Below are positions 6,918 through 13,943 of a DNA stretch of 24,483 nt, piece after piece. Positions within the stretch are counted from its first letter, which is position 1; each line of letters opens with the position of its first letter. The notes beneath the pieces are model-generated. The model did no database searches. It was not told the DNA's origin and saw only the letters and a list, made by a program, of their open reading frames with translations. A program made the translations under genes and the position numbers. The DNA is taken from positions 1 to 24,483 of the forward strand of contig CAYGJS010000032.1 of NCBI GenBank assembly GCA_964350435.1, read 5' to 3'. Source of the stretch: TMED27 sp964350435. Its GTDB lineage: Bacteria; Pseudomonadota; Alphaproteobacteria; Micavibrionales; Micavibrionaceae.

Positions 6918-7287
6918 GTTGAAATACACCAAAGACCATGAAGCAGTTTACGTTGACGGGGATGTCGTTTGGGTGGGAATCACTCAATACGCCCGTGAAG
7001 CCTTGGGAGATTTGGTCTTCGTTGAACTCCCTGAAGTGGGCAAAAAAGTTTCAAAGGGCGATGACGTCGTTGTCGTTGAATCCGTTAAAACCGCCGCTGA
7101 AGTATACTCGCCCGTAGATGGAGAGGTCATCGAAGCCAATGATAATATGCAAGGTGACCTTGAACTGATCGCCAAACCGATCGCCGATAGCGGCTGGATG
7201 GTGAAAGTGAAGATGAGCGACGCAACGCAGCTTGGCGACCTCATGGACGAAGCCACCTATCAGAATTACCTCAAGACACTGGATTAA
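6910..7287 (+). CDS. gcvH: Glycine cleavage system H protein (lipoyl carrier)
   Basis: This 125-residue carrier shuttles the aminomethyl group on a lipoyl-lysine between the P, T and L proteins. The lipoylated residue is Lys60 in VVVESVKTAAEVYSP, and the surrounding GDLVFVELPEVGKKVSKGD and SPVDGEVIEAN are typical of the beta-barrel lipoyl fold. I prefer ATG 6910, giving MAELKYTKDHE. It is preceded by AGAGG six bases upstream, and a GTG one codon earlier is possible. The start overlaps the end of the protease gene, suggesting translational coupling. gcvPA begins 5 bp after the stop. Confidence 0.96.
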   Translation: MAELKYTKDHEAVYVDGDVVWVGITQYAREALGDLVFVELPEVGKKVSKGDDVVVVESVKTAAEVYSPVDGEVIEANDNMQGDLELIAKPIADSGWMVKVKMSDATQLGDLMDEATYQNYLKTLD

Positions 7288-7292
7288 AAGAC

Positions 7293-8609
7293 ATGCGATA
7301 CCTCCCGCAAACAAAAAACTCCCGCGCCGAAATGCTCAAAGCCGTGGGTGCAAAATCGATAGATGACCTCTACGTTGATGTGCCAAAATCTGCTTTCGTT
7401 GATGGCAAGGTCAATCTGCCGGATCATCAGGGTGAGCTTGAGGTAGAGCGCGCCATGCAGTCCTACGCCAACCAAAACCACCCTGCCAGCGCAGGGCCGT
7501 TTTTCCTTGGGGCGGGGGCGTATTTCCACCATATCCCCGCCAGTGTCGATTACATCATCCAGCGCTCTGAATTTTTGACCGCCTACACGCCGTATCAGCC
7601 GGAAATCGCGCAAGGGACGCTGCAGATGATTTTTGAATTTCAGACCTTCATCGCGCAATTAACGGGTCAAGATATCGCCAATGCCTCGATGTATGACGGT
7701 GCGACCTCTACGACCGAGGCCGCGCTCATGGCGATGCGCATAACCAAACGCAAGAAGATATTAATTGGCAACGCGCTCCATCCCGATTACCGCGCTGTAC
7801 TCAAATCTTATATGTGGAACTTCGACGGCGAAGTTGAAATTTTGGATGCAGATCCGGGGACAGTTACTTTTGGCGAAAAAGTAACTGTCCCCGGTGACGT
7901 GGCTTGCGTGATTATCCAATCTCCTGATTTCTTCGGCCAAACCCATAAATACGATACGTTGCGTAAACAATGTGATGAAAGCGGCGCGCTTCTGATTGTC
8001 GTTGTCACTGAAATCCTTTCGCTCGGCCTTCTCGAAGCCCCCTCTGCCGCCGATATTGTCTGCGGCGAAGCACAAAGCATCGGCATTGCTTTGTCCTATG
8101 GCGGGCCGTATCTCGGCTTTTTCGCCTGCAAAGAAAAATACCTGCGCCAAATGCCCGGTCGTCTTTGCGGCATGACTGAAGACGCGGACGGCAAGCGTGG
8201 CTTTGTCCTCACGCTCTCCACCCGCGAACAACATATCCGCCGCGATAAAGCAACCTCGAACATCTGCACCAACCAGGGGCTCTGCGCACTGGCCTTCACT
8301 GTGCATATGTCGCTTCTAGGTGAAAACGGTTTCCGCAATCTCGCAATTCTCAATCACGAAGCCGCTTGTAAAACGGCCGATGCCATCACCAAAATAGACG
8401 GCGTGAAATTATTGACAGAGACGTTCTTTAATGAATTCACGGTTGAACTGCCCAAACCCTCGAAAGCCGTTGTCGAAGCGCTCGCCGCTAAAGGCATCAT
8501 TGCAGGCCTTGCCACCGATGATAAAAAGCTTGTCGTCGCCGCTACCGAGATGACCACAGATAAAGATATCAAAGCCTTCTCTTCCGCTCTTAAAGAGGTG
8601 CTGGCATGA
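7293..8609 (+). CDS. gcvPA: Glycine dehydrogenase (decarboxylating) subunit 1, carrying an in-frame stem-loop element
   Basis: This 438-residue N-terminal-half subunit of the two-subunit P protein works with GcvPB and PLP to decarboxylate glycine and load the aminomethyl group on GcvH. The start MRYLPQTKNSRAEMLKAVG, the FLGAGAYFHHIPASVDYI stretch, the TPYQPEIAQGTLQ motif and the ADIVCGEAQSIGIALSYGGP region are all characteristic. Residues 188-201 (PGTVTFGEKVTVPG) are encoded by a perfect 41-bp stem-loop and sit where the family has a variable loop before the VACVIIQSPDFFG strand. The frame is kept and overall length is near normal, so the enzyme is probably active. The stop overlaps the start of gcvPB (ATGA). 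Confidence 0.95.
   Translation: MRYLPQTKNSRAEMLKAVGAKSIDDLYVDVPKSAFVDGKVNLPDHQGELEVERAMQSYANQNHPASAGPFFLGAGAYFHHIPASVDYIIQRSEFLTAYTPYQPEIAQGTLQMIFEFQTFIAQLTGQDIANASMYDGATSTTEAALMAMRITKRKKILIGNALHPDYRAVLKSYMWNFDGEVEILDADPGTVTFGEKVTVPGDVACVIIQSPDFFGQTHKYDTLRKQCDESGALLIVVVTEILSLGLLEAPSAADIVCGEAQSIGIALSYGGPYLGFFACKEKYLRQMPGRLCGMTEDADGKRGFVLTLSTREQHIRRDKATSNICTNQGLCALAFTVHMSLLGENGFRNLAILNHEAACKTADAITKIDGVKLLTETFFNEFTVELPKPSKAVVEALAAKGIIAGLATDDKKLVVAATEMTTDKDIKAFSSALKEVLA
7854..7894. repeat. Perfect 41-bp stem-loop element inside gcvPA
   Basis: The left arm CCGGGGACAGTTACTTTT (7854-7871) and the right arm AAAAGTAACTGTCCCCGG (7877-7894) are exact reverse complements around a 5-nt loop, GGCGA. An 18-bp perfect stem is far beyond chance inside a coding gene. 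It starts exactly on a codon boundary and gives a mirror-like peptide. From memory it resembles GGGGACAG...-type extragenic palindromes linked to REP-associated transposases; this link is unverified. Confidence 0.85.
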
Positions 8610-10147
8610 GTGCAGACGCGAAAGTAATCGAGATGACAAATCAAATCCAAACCCCGCAAGACGACAACCTCGCCCTGCATTATGAGGAAACCCTGCTCTG
8701 GGAAAAAGAGCATAGCGATACTCCTGGCGTTGATCTGCCCACGCCTGAAGGGCTAAAACTCCGCACAGGACAGTCCGCGCGCGGCAATATCGGCCTGCCC
8801 CAAGTCTCGGAACCTCAGGCCCTGCGCCATTTCGTGCGGATGAGCACTTGGAATTATTCCATCGACCACGGCTTCTTTCCGCTCGGATCCTGCACCATGA
8901 AACACAACCCGCGCCTCAATGAAAAAGTCGCGCGCATCCCGGGTTTTGCCCATCTTCATCCCATGCAGCCACAAAGCACTGCACAAGGTGCACTGGCTCT
9001 GATGTATGATCTCCAGCACTGGCTGGCCGAGCTGACCAATCTTCCCGGCGTTTGCCTTTCTCCCGCCGCGGGTGCACATGGCGAACTGGCGGGGATGATG
9101 ACCATCCGCAGAGCGCATGAGCAAAAGGGTCAGGGACACCGCAAAATTGTCCTGACGCCCGACTCCGCCCATGGCACAAATCCCGCCACCGCTGTCACCT
9201 GCGGCTTCGAGGTGCGCAATATCTCAACCAAAGAAAACGGCATGCTCTCGGTTGAGGCCTTCAAAGAAGCCCTCACGCTTACTGATCCGGATGGCGGCGA
9301 TATAGCAGGCATGATGGTCACAAACCCGAATACCTGCGGCCTTTTTGAAAAGGACATGATCGAGATTGCCGATCTCCTGCATAAAGCCGGAGGATATTTC
9401 TATATGGACGGGGCGAACTTTAACGCGCTTGTCGGGAAGATCCGCCCCGGCGATTTCGGCGTTGATGTGATGCATATCAACTTGCATAAAACCTTCTCCA
9501 CCCCCCATGGCGGCGGCGGCCCCGGTTCAGGCCCGATCTGCTGCACCGAAGAATTGGCAAAATACATGCCCGTTCCCACCGTAATCAAGGACGGCGATCA
9601 ATATAAACTGGAAACCGAAAGCGACCGCCCCGAAACCCTCGGCATCCTCAAAGGCTTCCAGGGACAGTTCGGCATGCATGTCCGCGCGCTGTCTTATATG
9701 ATGAGTCACGGTGCAGATGGGTTGAAGCAAGTTTCGGAAGATGCGGTGTTGAACGCAAACTATATCTTGCGCGCACTGGAACATGATTACCACGCGCCCT
9801 TCGCCCATCAAGGCCCCTGTATGCACGAAGCACTTCTGACCGATAAACGCCAGAAAGAAAATGGCGTGAGCACGCTTGATATTGCCAAGGCCTTGATTGA
9901 ACGGGGCTTCCATCCGATGACGGTGTATTTCCCGCTGGTGCTTCCCGGTACGATGCTGATCGAACCCACCGAAACCGAAAGCAAGGAAGCGATCGATCGT
10001 TTTATCACCGTGATGAAGGAGATCGCCAATGACACGAAGACGATGGACAACGCCGAAGAGCATTACCACAGCTTCCCGCATTCATCCCCGCGTCGCCGCC
10101 TTGACGAAGTCAAAGCCGCGCGCAATCCGATCCTGCGCTGGAAATAG
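8606..10147 (+). CDS. gcvPB: Glycine dehydrogenase (decarboxylating) subunit 2
   Basis: This 513-residue C-terminal-half subunit of glycine decarboxylase carries the PLP site. The PLP-binding lysine is Lys295 in HINLHKTFSTPHGGGGPGSGP. Other typical stretches are FFPLGSCTMKHNPRLNE, LSPAAGAHGELAGM, DSAHGTNPATAVTCGF and the ending YHSFPHSSPRRRLDE. The ATG overlaps the gcvPA stop by 4 bp, which ensures coupled synthesis of the two halves. It is the last gene of the operon. The lipoamide dehydrogenase (L protein) gene does not follow and must lie elsewhere. No clear terminator is seen after the stop. Confidence 0.97.
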   Translation: MSADAKVIEMTNQIQTPQDDNLALHYEETLLWEKEHSDTPGVDLPTPEGLKLRTGQSARGNIGLPQVSEPQALRHFVRMSTWNYSIDHGFFPLGSCTMKHNPRLNEKVARIPGFAHLHPMQPQSTAQGALALMYDLQHWLAELTNLPGVCLSPAAGAHGELAGMMTIRRAHEQKGQGHRKIVLTPDSAHGTNPATAVTCGFEVRNISTKENGMLSVEAFKEALTLTDPDGGDIAGMMVTNPNTCGLFEKDMIEIADLLHKAGGYFYMDGANFNALVGKIRPGDFGVDVMHINLHKTFSTPHGGGGPGSGPICCTEELAKYMPVPTVIKDGDQYKLETESDRPETLGILKGFQGQFGMHVRALSYMMSHGADGLKQVSEDAVLNANYILRALEHDYHAPFAHQGPCMHEALLTDKRQKENGVSTLDIAKALIERGFHPMTVYFPLVLPGTMLIEPTETESKEAIDRFITVMKEIANDTKTMDNAEEHYHSFPHSSPRRRLDEVKAARNPILRWK

Positions 10148-10312
10148 TTTAAGGAGAAGGGTCGTTACCCGTCCAAATAAATTCAAAATAAATCTGGAAA
10201 TCTGAATTTTTATCCTGTAAACATATTTCCATTCCCTGACATGGTAACACTCAAAAGCGCCCAAGCGCTCTACGAGTTGTGTTCGGGACACTAACAAAAA
10301 AGGATTTAAAAC

Positions 10313-10507
10313 ATGGCAAGCCCGATTGAATTTCTAAAACAAGTGCGCGCCGAAGGCAAAAAGGTCACATGGCCGACCCGTAACGAAACCACAGTCAGCA
10401 CGATCATGGTTTTCATCATGGTTTTTATCGCCGCCGTGTTTTTGTATTTCTCTGATCAGGTGATCGCCGTTGCGATCCGCGCGATCATGAATTTGGGATT
10501 AAGCTAA
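10313..10507 (+). CDS. secE: Preprotein translocase subunit SecE
   Basis: This 64-residue single-span membrane protein clamps SecY in the SecYEG translocon. The conserved cytoplasmic amphipathic part EFLKQVRAEGKKVTWPTRNE (6-25) is followed by one transmembrane segment at about 29-47. The length is normal for alphaproteobacteria. The ATG follows AAAAAGGATTTAAAAC. It precedes nusG with a 28-bp gap, as in most bacteria. The 165-bp gap after gcvPB should contain its promoter, but I see no convincing -35/-10 pair. The tRNA-Trp often found just upstream is absent. Confidence 0.96.
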   Translation: MASPIEFLKQVRAEGKKVTWPTRNETTVSTIMVFIMVFIAAVFLYFSDQVIAVAIRAIMNLGLS

Positions 10508-10535
10508 GACATTCATTTAAATAAGGATATAAAAA

Positions 10536-11072
10536 ATGACCGCAGCAAAATGGTACGTACTCCATGTATATTCCGGCTTTGAAAGCAAAGTCGCCGAAAA
10601 CATTAAAGAAAAAGCCCGCAAGCAAGGCTTGGAGCAATATGTAGAAGAAATCATGGTGCCGACCGAAGAAGTCGTAGAAGTCAAACGCGGCCAGCGCGTA
10701 AACGCTGAACGCAAATTCTTCCCCGGTTACGTTCTCGCCAAACTCGCGCTGAACGACCATGTATGGCACATGATTAAGGACACACCAAAGGTTAGCGGTT
10801 TCTTAGGAACAGGCGGCAACAAGCCCGTGCCGATCACTGAGGCCGAAGCGCAGCGTTTGATCCAGCAGGTTCAGGAAGGCATAGACCGTCCGCGCCCATC
10901 CGTGGTTTACGATATCGGCGAAGAAGTCAAAGTCGTTGACGGGCCGTTCGCGTCCTTCAACGGCCATGTGGAAGAAATCGACGAAGAGAAACAAAAACTC
11001 AAAGTCACCGTTTCCATCTTCGGCCGCGCCACGCCGGTTGAGCTTGAATACGCACAAGTCGAAAAACTTTAA
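10536..11072 (+). CDS. nusG: Transcription termination/antitermination protein NusG
   Basis: This 178-residue elongation factor binds the RNA polymerase clamp through its NGN domain and links to Rho or ribosomal protein S10 through its KOW domain. The NGN domain starts KWYVLHVYSGFESKVAENI and includes FFPGYVLAKL. The C-terminal KOW domain is at about 124-178 (GEEVKVVDGPFASFNG). The length matches the family and the gene is complete. It is co-directional with secE and probably in the same transcript, with rplK beginning 124 bp later. Confidence 0.97.
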   Translation: MTAAKWYVLHVYSGFESKVAENIKEKARKQGLEQYVEEIMVPTEEVVEVKRGQRVNAERKFFPGYVLAKLALNDHVWHMIKDTPKVSGFLGTGGNKPVPITEAEAQRLIQQVQEGIDRPRPSVVYDIGEEVKVVDGPFASFNGHVEEIDEEKQKLKVTVSIFGRATPVELEYAQVEKL

Positions 11073-11196
11073 CTTGATTTCTCAAGGAATGATGTGCAAT
11101 AACACCCCACACTAAAGAAATGTAGGAGGCTTTCTGAACGCCTAAGACCATGTTCAGAGCCGCACTACAAAACCTCAAAACCATTTGGAGGAAAAA
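11073..11196 (+). promoter_or_regulatory. rplK leader with inverted repeat (possible L1 regulatory site)
   Basis: The 124-bp nusG-rplK gap contains TCTGAAC (11133-11139) and GTTCAGA (11152-11158), a perfect 7-bp inverted repeat with a 12-nt loop, about 40 nt before the rplK start. In E. coli, L1 represses L11-L1 translation by binding this leader. Whether this hairpin is the equivalent site is inference from position only. GGAGG at 11187-11191 is a strong ribosome-binding site. Confidence 0.35.
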
Positions 11197-11625
11197 ATGG
11201 CAAAGAAAGTAACAGGTTATATCAACCTGACAATTCCGGGTGGCGCAGCCAACCCGTCCCCGCCAGTCGGCCCGGCTTTGGGTCAGCACGGCGTAAACAT
11301 CATGGAATTCTGTAAGGCCTTCAACGCCAAGACAGAAGATGCGAAAGGCATCCCGACTCCTGTGGTTATCACAGTATTCGAAGATCGCTCTTTCGAATTC
11401 ATCACCAAAACCCCACCGGCCAGCTATTTCATCAAGCAAGCCACTAAAAAGCAAAAAGGCTCTGGCGCGCCAGGTCGTGAGATCATCGGAACAATCCGTA
11501 CCTCACAGCTTAAAGTGATTGCTGAAACAAAAATGGAAGACCTCAACGCCAATGACGTTGACGCCGCCATTAAAATTATTGCCGGATCTGCCCGCTCTAT
11601 GGGCATTGATGTGGTGGAGGATTAA
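11197..11625 (+). CDS. rplK: 50S ribosomal protein L11
   Basis: This 142-residue protein of the GTPase-associated centre binds 23S rRNA and contacts EF-G, EF-Tu and RelA. The N-terminal domain has INLTIPGGAANPSPPVGPAL and GQHGVNIMEFCKAFN, and the C-terminal rRNA-binding domain includes TPPASYFIKQATKKQKGSG. I chose ATG 11197 (MAKKVTGYINLTI) with GGAGG six bases upstream. The open frame reaches a TTG at 11185 that is part of the ribosome-binding site. rplA starts 4 bp after the stop, a tight L11-L1 pair. Confidence 0.97.
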   Translation: MAKKVTGYINLTIPGGAANPSPPVGPALGQHGVNIMEFCKAFNAKTEDAKGIPTPVVITVFEDRSFEFITKTPPASYFIKQATKKQKGSGAPGREIIGTIRTSQLKVIAETKMEDLNANDVDAAIKIIAGSARSMGIDVVED

Positions 11626-11629
11626 AGCC

Positions 11630-12328
11630 ATGACAAAACAGACGAAAAAAATGAAAGCCGCTTTGGCAAACGTAGACCGTAATAAGGACTACGCTTTGGA
11701 AGACGCCCTCAAAACATTGAAAGAAGCCGCAAAAGCGCGCAATTTCGATGAAACCATTGAAGTCGCCATCAACCTGAACATTGACCCGCGCCATGCAGAT
11801 CAGCAGGTGCGCGGCGTTGTCTCTTTGCCAAACGGCACAGGCGCAACCGTGCGCGTGGCTGTTTTCGCTAAAGATGACAAAGCCAAGGAAGCCAAGGAAG
11901 CGGGCGCCGACATCGTGGGCGCAGAAGACTTGGTTGAAAAAATCTTGGCCGGTGAGATCAACTTTGATCGCGCTATCGCATCGCCTGATATGATGGCGCT
12001 GGTTGGCCGCGTGGCGAAAGTATTGGGTCCTAAAGGCCTGATGCCAAACCCAAAGGTCGGCACAGTAACGCCGGATGTTGCGAAGGCTGTTAAAGACGCC
12101 AAAGGCGGCGCGATTGAATTCCGCGCTGAAAAAGCAGGGGTTGTGCATGCCGGTGTCGGGAAGGTCTCTTTCTCAGATAAAGATCTGCAGGAAAATGTTC
12201 GCGCCTTCTTCGATGCGATTATGAAAGCCAAGCCATCGGGCGCCAAGGGAAGCTATGTGAAAAAAGTTTCACTGACCTCCACAATGGGTCCGGGTCTCAA
12301 AATCGATACCCAAAGCCTGGCAGCATAA
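11630..12328 (+). CDS. rplA: 50S ribosomal protein L1
   Basis: This 232-residue protein forms the L1 stalk that moves deacylated tRNA from the E site, and in many bacteria it represses its own operon. The sequence DETIEVAINLNIDPRHADQQVRG, the signature around residues 120-145 (GRVAKVLGPKGLMPNPKVGT) and the ending TSTMGPGLKIDTQSL are typical. ATG 11630 gives the family length. The same frame extends upstream to 11519 but overlaps rplK and has no resemblance there. Its ribosome-binding site GTGGAGG lies within the last codons of rplK. Confidence 0.97.
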   Translation: MTKQTKKMKAALANVDRNKDYALEDALKTLKEAAKARNFDETIEVAINLNIDPRHADQQVRGVVSLPNGTGATVRVAVFAKDDKAKEAKEAGADIVGAEDLVEKILAGEINFDRAIASPDMMALVGRVAKVLGPKGLMPNPKVGTVTPDVAKAVKDAKGGAIEFRAEKAGVVHAGVGKVSFSDKDLQENVRAFFDAIMKAKPSGAKGSYVKKVSLTSTMGPGLKIDTQSLAA

Positions 12329-12444
12329 AAAAATGACTTGACGAGCCGGCAATTAATCTTTAACTGTCGGCTCCAAGTTATTAAAGACCATATTAAACCT
12401 GTCCAAGACTGTAGGCGCAAAAATAAGTCCTGCATAGATGTGGT

Positions 12445-12508
12445 GTCATTCTGAAGAGCTTTAGTTCTGAAGAATCTAGATCCTTCAGCTTAAACGCTTC
12501 AGGATGAC
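12445..12508. repeat. GTCAT...ATGAC palindromic element upstream of rplJ
   Basis: A 64-bp near-palindrome runs from GTCATTCTGAAG to CTTCAGGATGAC. Its centre, GAAGAATCT-AGATCCTTC, is also symmetrical, so each half resembles the reverse complement of the other. It matches the elements at 3834-3910 and 23711-23789. Confidence 0.75.
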
Positions 12509-12527
12509 AATGCGGAATTTGGATAGG

Positions 12528-12557
12528 CGGCCCCGCGAAAGCGAGAGGTCGTTTTTT
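12528..12557 (+). terminator. Putative terminator/attenuator before rplJ
   Basis: CGGCC-C-CGC, loop GAAA, GCG-AGA-GGTCG form a G/C-rich hairpin with a small internal loop, followed directly by TTTTTT at 12552-12557. It is 75 bp upstream of rplJ and downstream of rplA. It could separate L11-L1 from L10-L12-RpoBC or act as an attenuator. A promoter for rplJ past this point is not evident, so readthrough is likely needed. Confidence 0.5.
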
Positions 12558-12572
12558 AATTTTCACACGCCG

Positions 12573-12616
12573 TTATCCCCGCGGCGAACACAGTGAGCTA
12601 AGACAGCGGGGATCAT
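12573..12616. repeat. TTATCCCCGC...GCGGGGATCATAA inverted repeat next to rplJ
   Basis: ATCCCCGC (12575-12582) and GCGGGGAT (12606-12613) are exact 8-bp inverted arms around a 23-nt loop. They lie immediately upstream of the rplJ ribosome-binding site. The same 8-bp arms recur at 13636-13655. Confidence 0.6.
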
Positions 12617-12632
12617 AAGTAGGAGAAAAGCG

Positions 12633-13151
12633 ATGGGTTTGAGCCGCGCACAAAAAGAAGCAGAAGTAACCGCATTGAATGAGCGTTTCGCAAATGACGA
12701 GCTCGTTGTTTTGACTCATTACTCTGGCTTGACAGTAAAAGAAATTGAAACACTTCGTGGCGATCTTCGTAAAGAGGGTGCTTCGTTCAAAGTAACGAAA
12801 AACTCACTCGCGAAAATCGCGATCAAAGGCACAAAATTCGAAGGCCTTGATGAAATGTTTTCCGGTCCCACAGGTGTTGCGACATCGAAAGATGCTGTGG
12901 TTGCGGCCAAAATTGCATATGAATTTGCAAAAAAACATAAAAAATTAATCATCCTTGGCGGTGCTCTTGGTGAGCAAGTCTTGGATTTACAAGGAATTGA
13001 GACTTTGGCGAAATTGCCGAGCCTTGATGAAGTTCGCTCCAAGCTTGTGGGTCTGTTGCAGGCTCCTGCCACGAAACTGGCGGGTCTATTGCAGGCACCG
13101 GCTCGCGATCTTGTTGGTGTTACGAAAGCCTACGGAGCAAAAGGTGAGTAG
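12633..13151 (+). CDS. rplJ: 50S ribosomal protein L10
   Basis: This 172-residue base of the L10-(L7/L12)n stalk anchors L12 dimers next to the factor-binding site. The N-terminal rRNA-binding domain starts MGLSRAQKEAEVTALNERF and includes LTVKEIETLRGDLRK and FKVTKNSLAKIA. The C-terminal tail repeats the segment GLLQAPA twice in tandem, around residues 140 and 151. That is typical of alphaproteobacterial L10 and probably carries L12-dimer docking helices. ATG 12633 follows GTAGGAGAAAAGCG. rplL begins 37 bp later, so the stalk proteins are co-expressed. Confidence 0.97.
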   Translation: MGLSRAQKEAEVTALNERFANDELVVLTHYSGLTVKEIETLRGDLRKEGASFKVTKNSLAKIAIKGTKFEGLDEMFSGPTGVATSKDAVVAAKIAYEFAKKHKKLIILGGALGEQVLDLQGIETLAKLPSLDEVRSKLVGLLQAPATKLAGLLQAPARDLVGVTKAYGAKGE

Positions 13152-13188
13152 GAATTAAATTTAAGCTATTACTATAAGGAGTTTTAAA

Positions 13189-13560
13189 ATGGCTGATCTA
13201 AATAAAATTGTTGAAGAACTTTCAACACTCTCTGTTTTGGAAGCTGCAGAGCTTTCAAAGCTTCTTGAAGAAAAATGGGGCGTAACAGCCGCTGCTGCTG
13301 CGCCGGTAATGGCCGTGGCTGCTGCTGGTGGTGGCGAAGCTGCTGAAGAAAAGTCTGACTTTGATGTTGTTCTTGAATCAGCCGGCGGAAACAAAATCGC
13401 AGTGATCAAAGAAGTTCGCGCTATCACAGGTCTGGGCTTGAAAGAAGCGAAAGACCTCGTGGAAGCAGGCGGAAAGATCAAAGAAGGCGTTGCCAAGGCT
13501 GAAGCTGACGACATGAAAGCTAAGCTCGAAGCCGCTGGTGCGACTGTCGCTCTTAAGTAA
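13189..13560 (+). CDS. rplL: 50S ribosomal protein L7/L12
   Basis: This 123-residue stalk protein recruits translational GTPases. It has the three expected parts: an N-terminal dimerisation helix pair (MADLNKIVEELSTLSVLEAA, 1-33), a flexible Ala/Gly-rich hinge (about 36-54), and the globular C-terminal domain with the factor-binding face around IKEVRAITGLGLKEAKDLVE. The ATG follows a clear AAGGAG. A strong hairpin terminator stands just after the stop, as expected of a gene made in several copies per ribosome, with only part of transcription continuing into rpoB. Confidence 0.97.
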   Translation: MADLNKIVEELSTLSVLEAAELSKLLEEKWGVTAAAAAPVMAVAAAGGGEAAEEKSDFDVVLESAGGNKIAVIKEVRAITGLGLKEAKDLVEAGGKIKEGVAKAEADDMKAKLEAAGATVALK

Positions 13561-13581
13561 TAATCTCAGTAAGCGATTGGC

Positions 13582-13621
13582 ATCCCGGAAAAGGTTTTTA
13601 AGCCTTTATCCGGGATCTTTT
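13582..13621 (+). terminator. Terminator/attenuator after rplL
   Basis: ATCCCGGA-(A)-AAAGG pairs with CCTTT-(A)-TCCGGGAT (13603-13616), about 13 bp with one mismatch or bulge, followed by CTTTT. In E. coli a partial terminator between rplL and rpoB sets the ratio of stalk protein to RNA polymerase; this hairpin is well placed for that role. Confidence 0.75.
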
Positions 13622-13635
13622 CGCGAAAACTCTGT

Positions 13636-13655
13636 ATCCCCGCCTCCGCGGGGAT
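13636..13655. repeat. ATCCCCGC-CTCC-GCGGGGAT hairpin repeat
   Basis: Perfect 8-bp arms surround a 4-nt loop, with the same arms as the 12573-12616 repeat. It is probably a short relative of the dispersed palindromic family and only weakly terminator-like (GCGTATTTTTA follows). Confidence 0.6.
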
Positions 13656-13943
13656 GCGTATTTTTATGGTTGACATGAGGATTTTCATGCGCCATATAAC
13701 AGTCAAACTTTCGGGAAAAACGTGAATACCCATAGATTAAACATTTGGGAAAAGGCTTATTCGGCTTCGAATTAGACCTTATTTATCAACCGCTTTGCAC
13801 ACATCTGGAATGACAGATGCGCGCAAGTGGATTTTTCGTTTTGACTATCGGCTCTCGCAAGCCGGTGGGCCACGGATTATGAAGTACAAAAATTACAAGT
13901 CTCTTGATGATAAGAGCGTTGGAAAAAGGAAATAGGATCGATT
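13656..13943 (+). promoter_or_regulatory. rpoB upstream region with a candidate sigma70 promoter
   Basis: TTGACA at 13670-13675 is followed after 19 bp by TATAAC (13695-13700), or after 17 bp by CATATA, so it is a plausible vegetative promoter for rpoBC. Downstream are CATCTG/CAGATG (13802-13819) and CGGCT/AGCCG (near 13845) hairpins in what would be a leader of over 200 nt. Nothing coding is seen. An AGGA at 13934-13937 serves as the rpoB ribosome-binding site. Confidence 0.45.

Larger units (their letters stand above)
12329..12632 (+). promoter_or_regulatory. 304-bp leader region between rplA and rplJ
   Basis: There is no coding region. In order it holds GAGCCG/CGGCTC (12343-12348 and 12368-12373, 19-nt loop), a GTCAT-type palindromic element (12445-12508), a terminator-like hairpin with a T-run (12528-12557), and an ATCCCCGC/GCGGGGAT repeat (12573-12616). 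GTAGGAG follows just before rplJ. In other bacteria the L10-L12 complex represses this transcript by binding its leader. The first hairpin is the best positional candidate for a native site, but I cannot recognise the known L10 motif. Confidence 0.4.

Noticed and set aside
10148..10312. tRNA-Trp before secE
   Set aside because: The gap is too poor in pairing stems and has no anticodon arm or T-loop sequence.
11519..11629. Upstream extension of rplA inside rplK
   Set aside because: It is an out-of-frame reading of rplK. ATG 11630 matches the L1 N-terminus and has GTGGAGG upstream.
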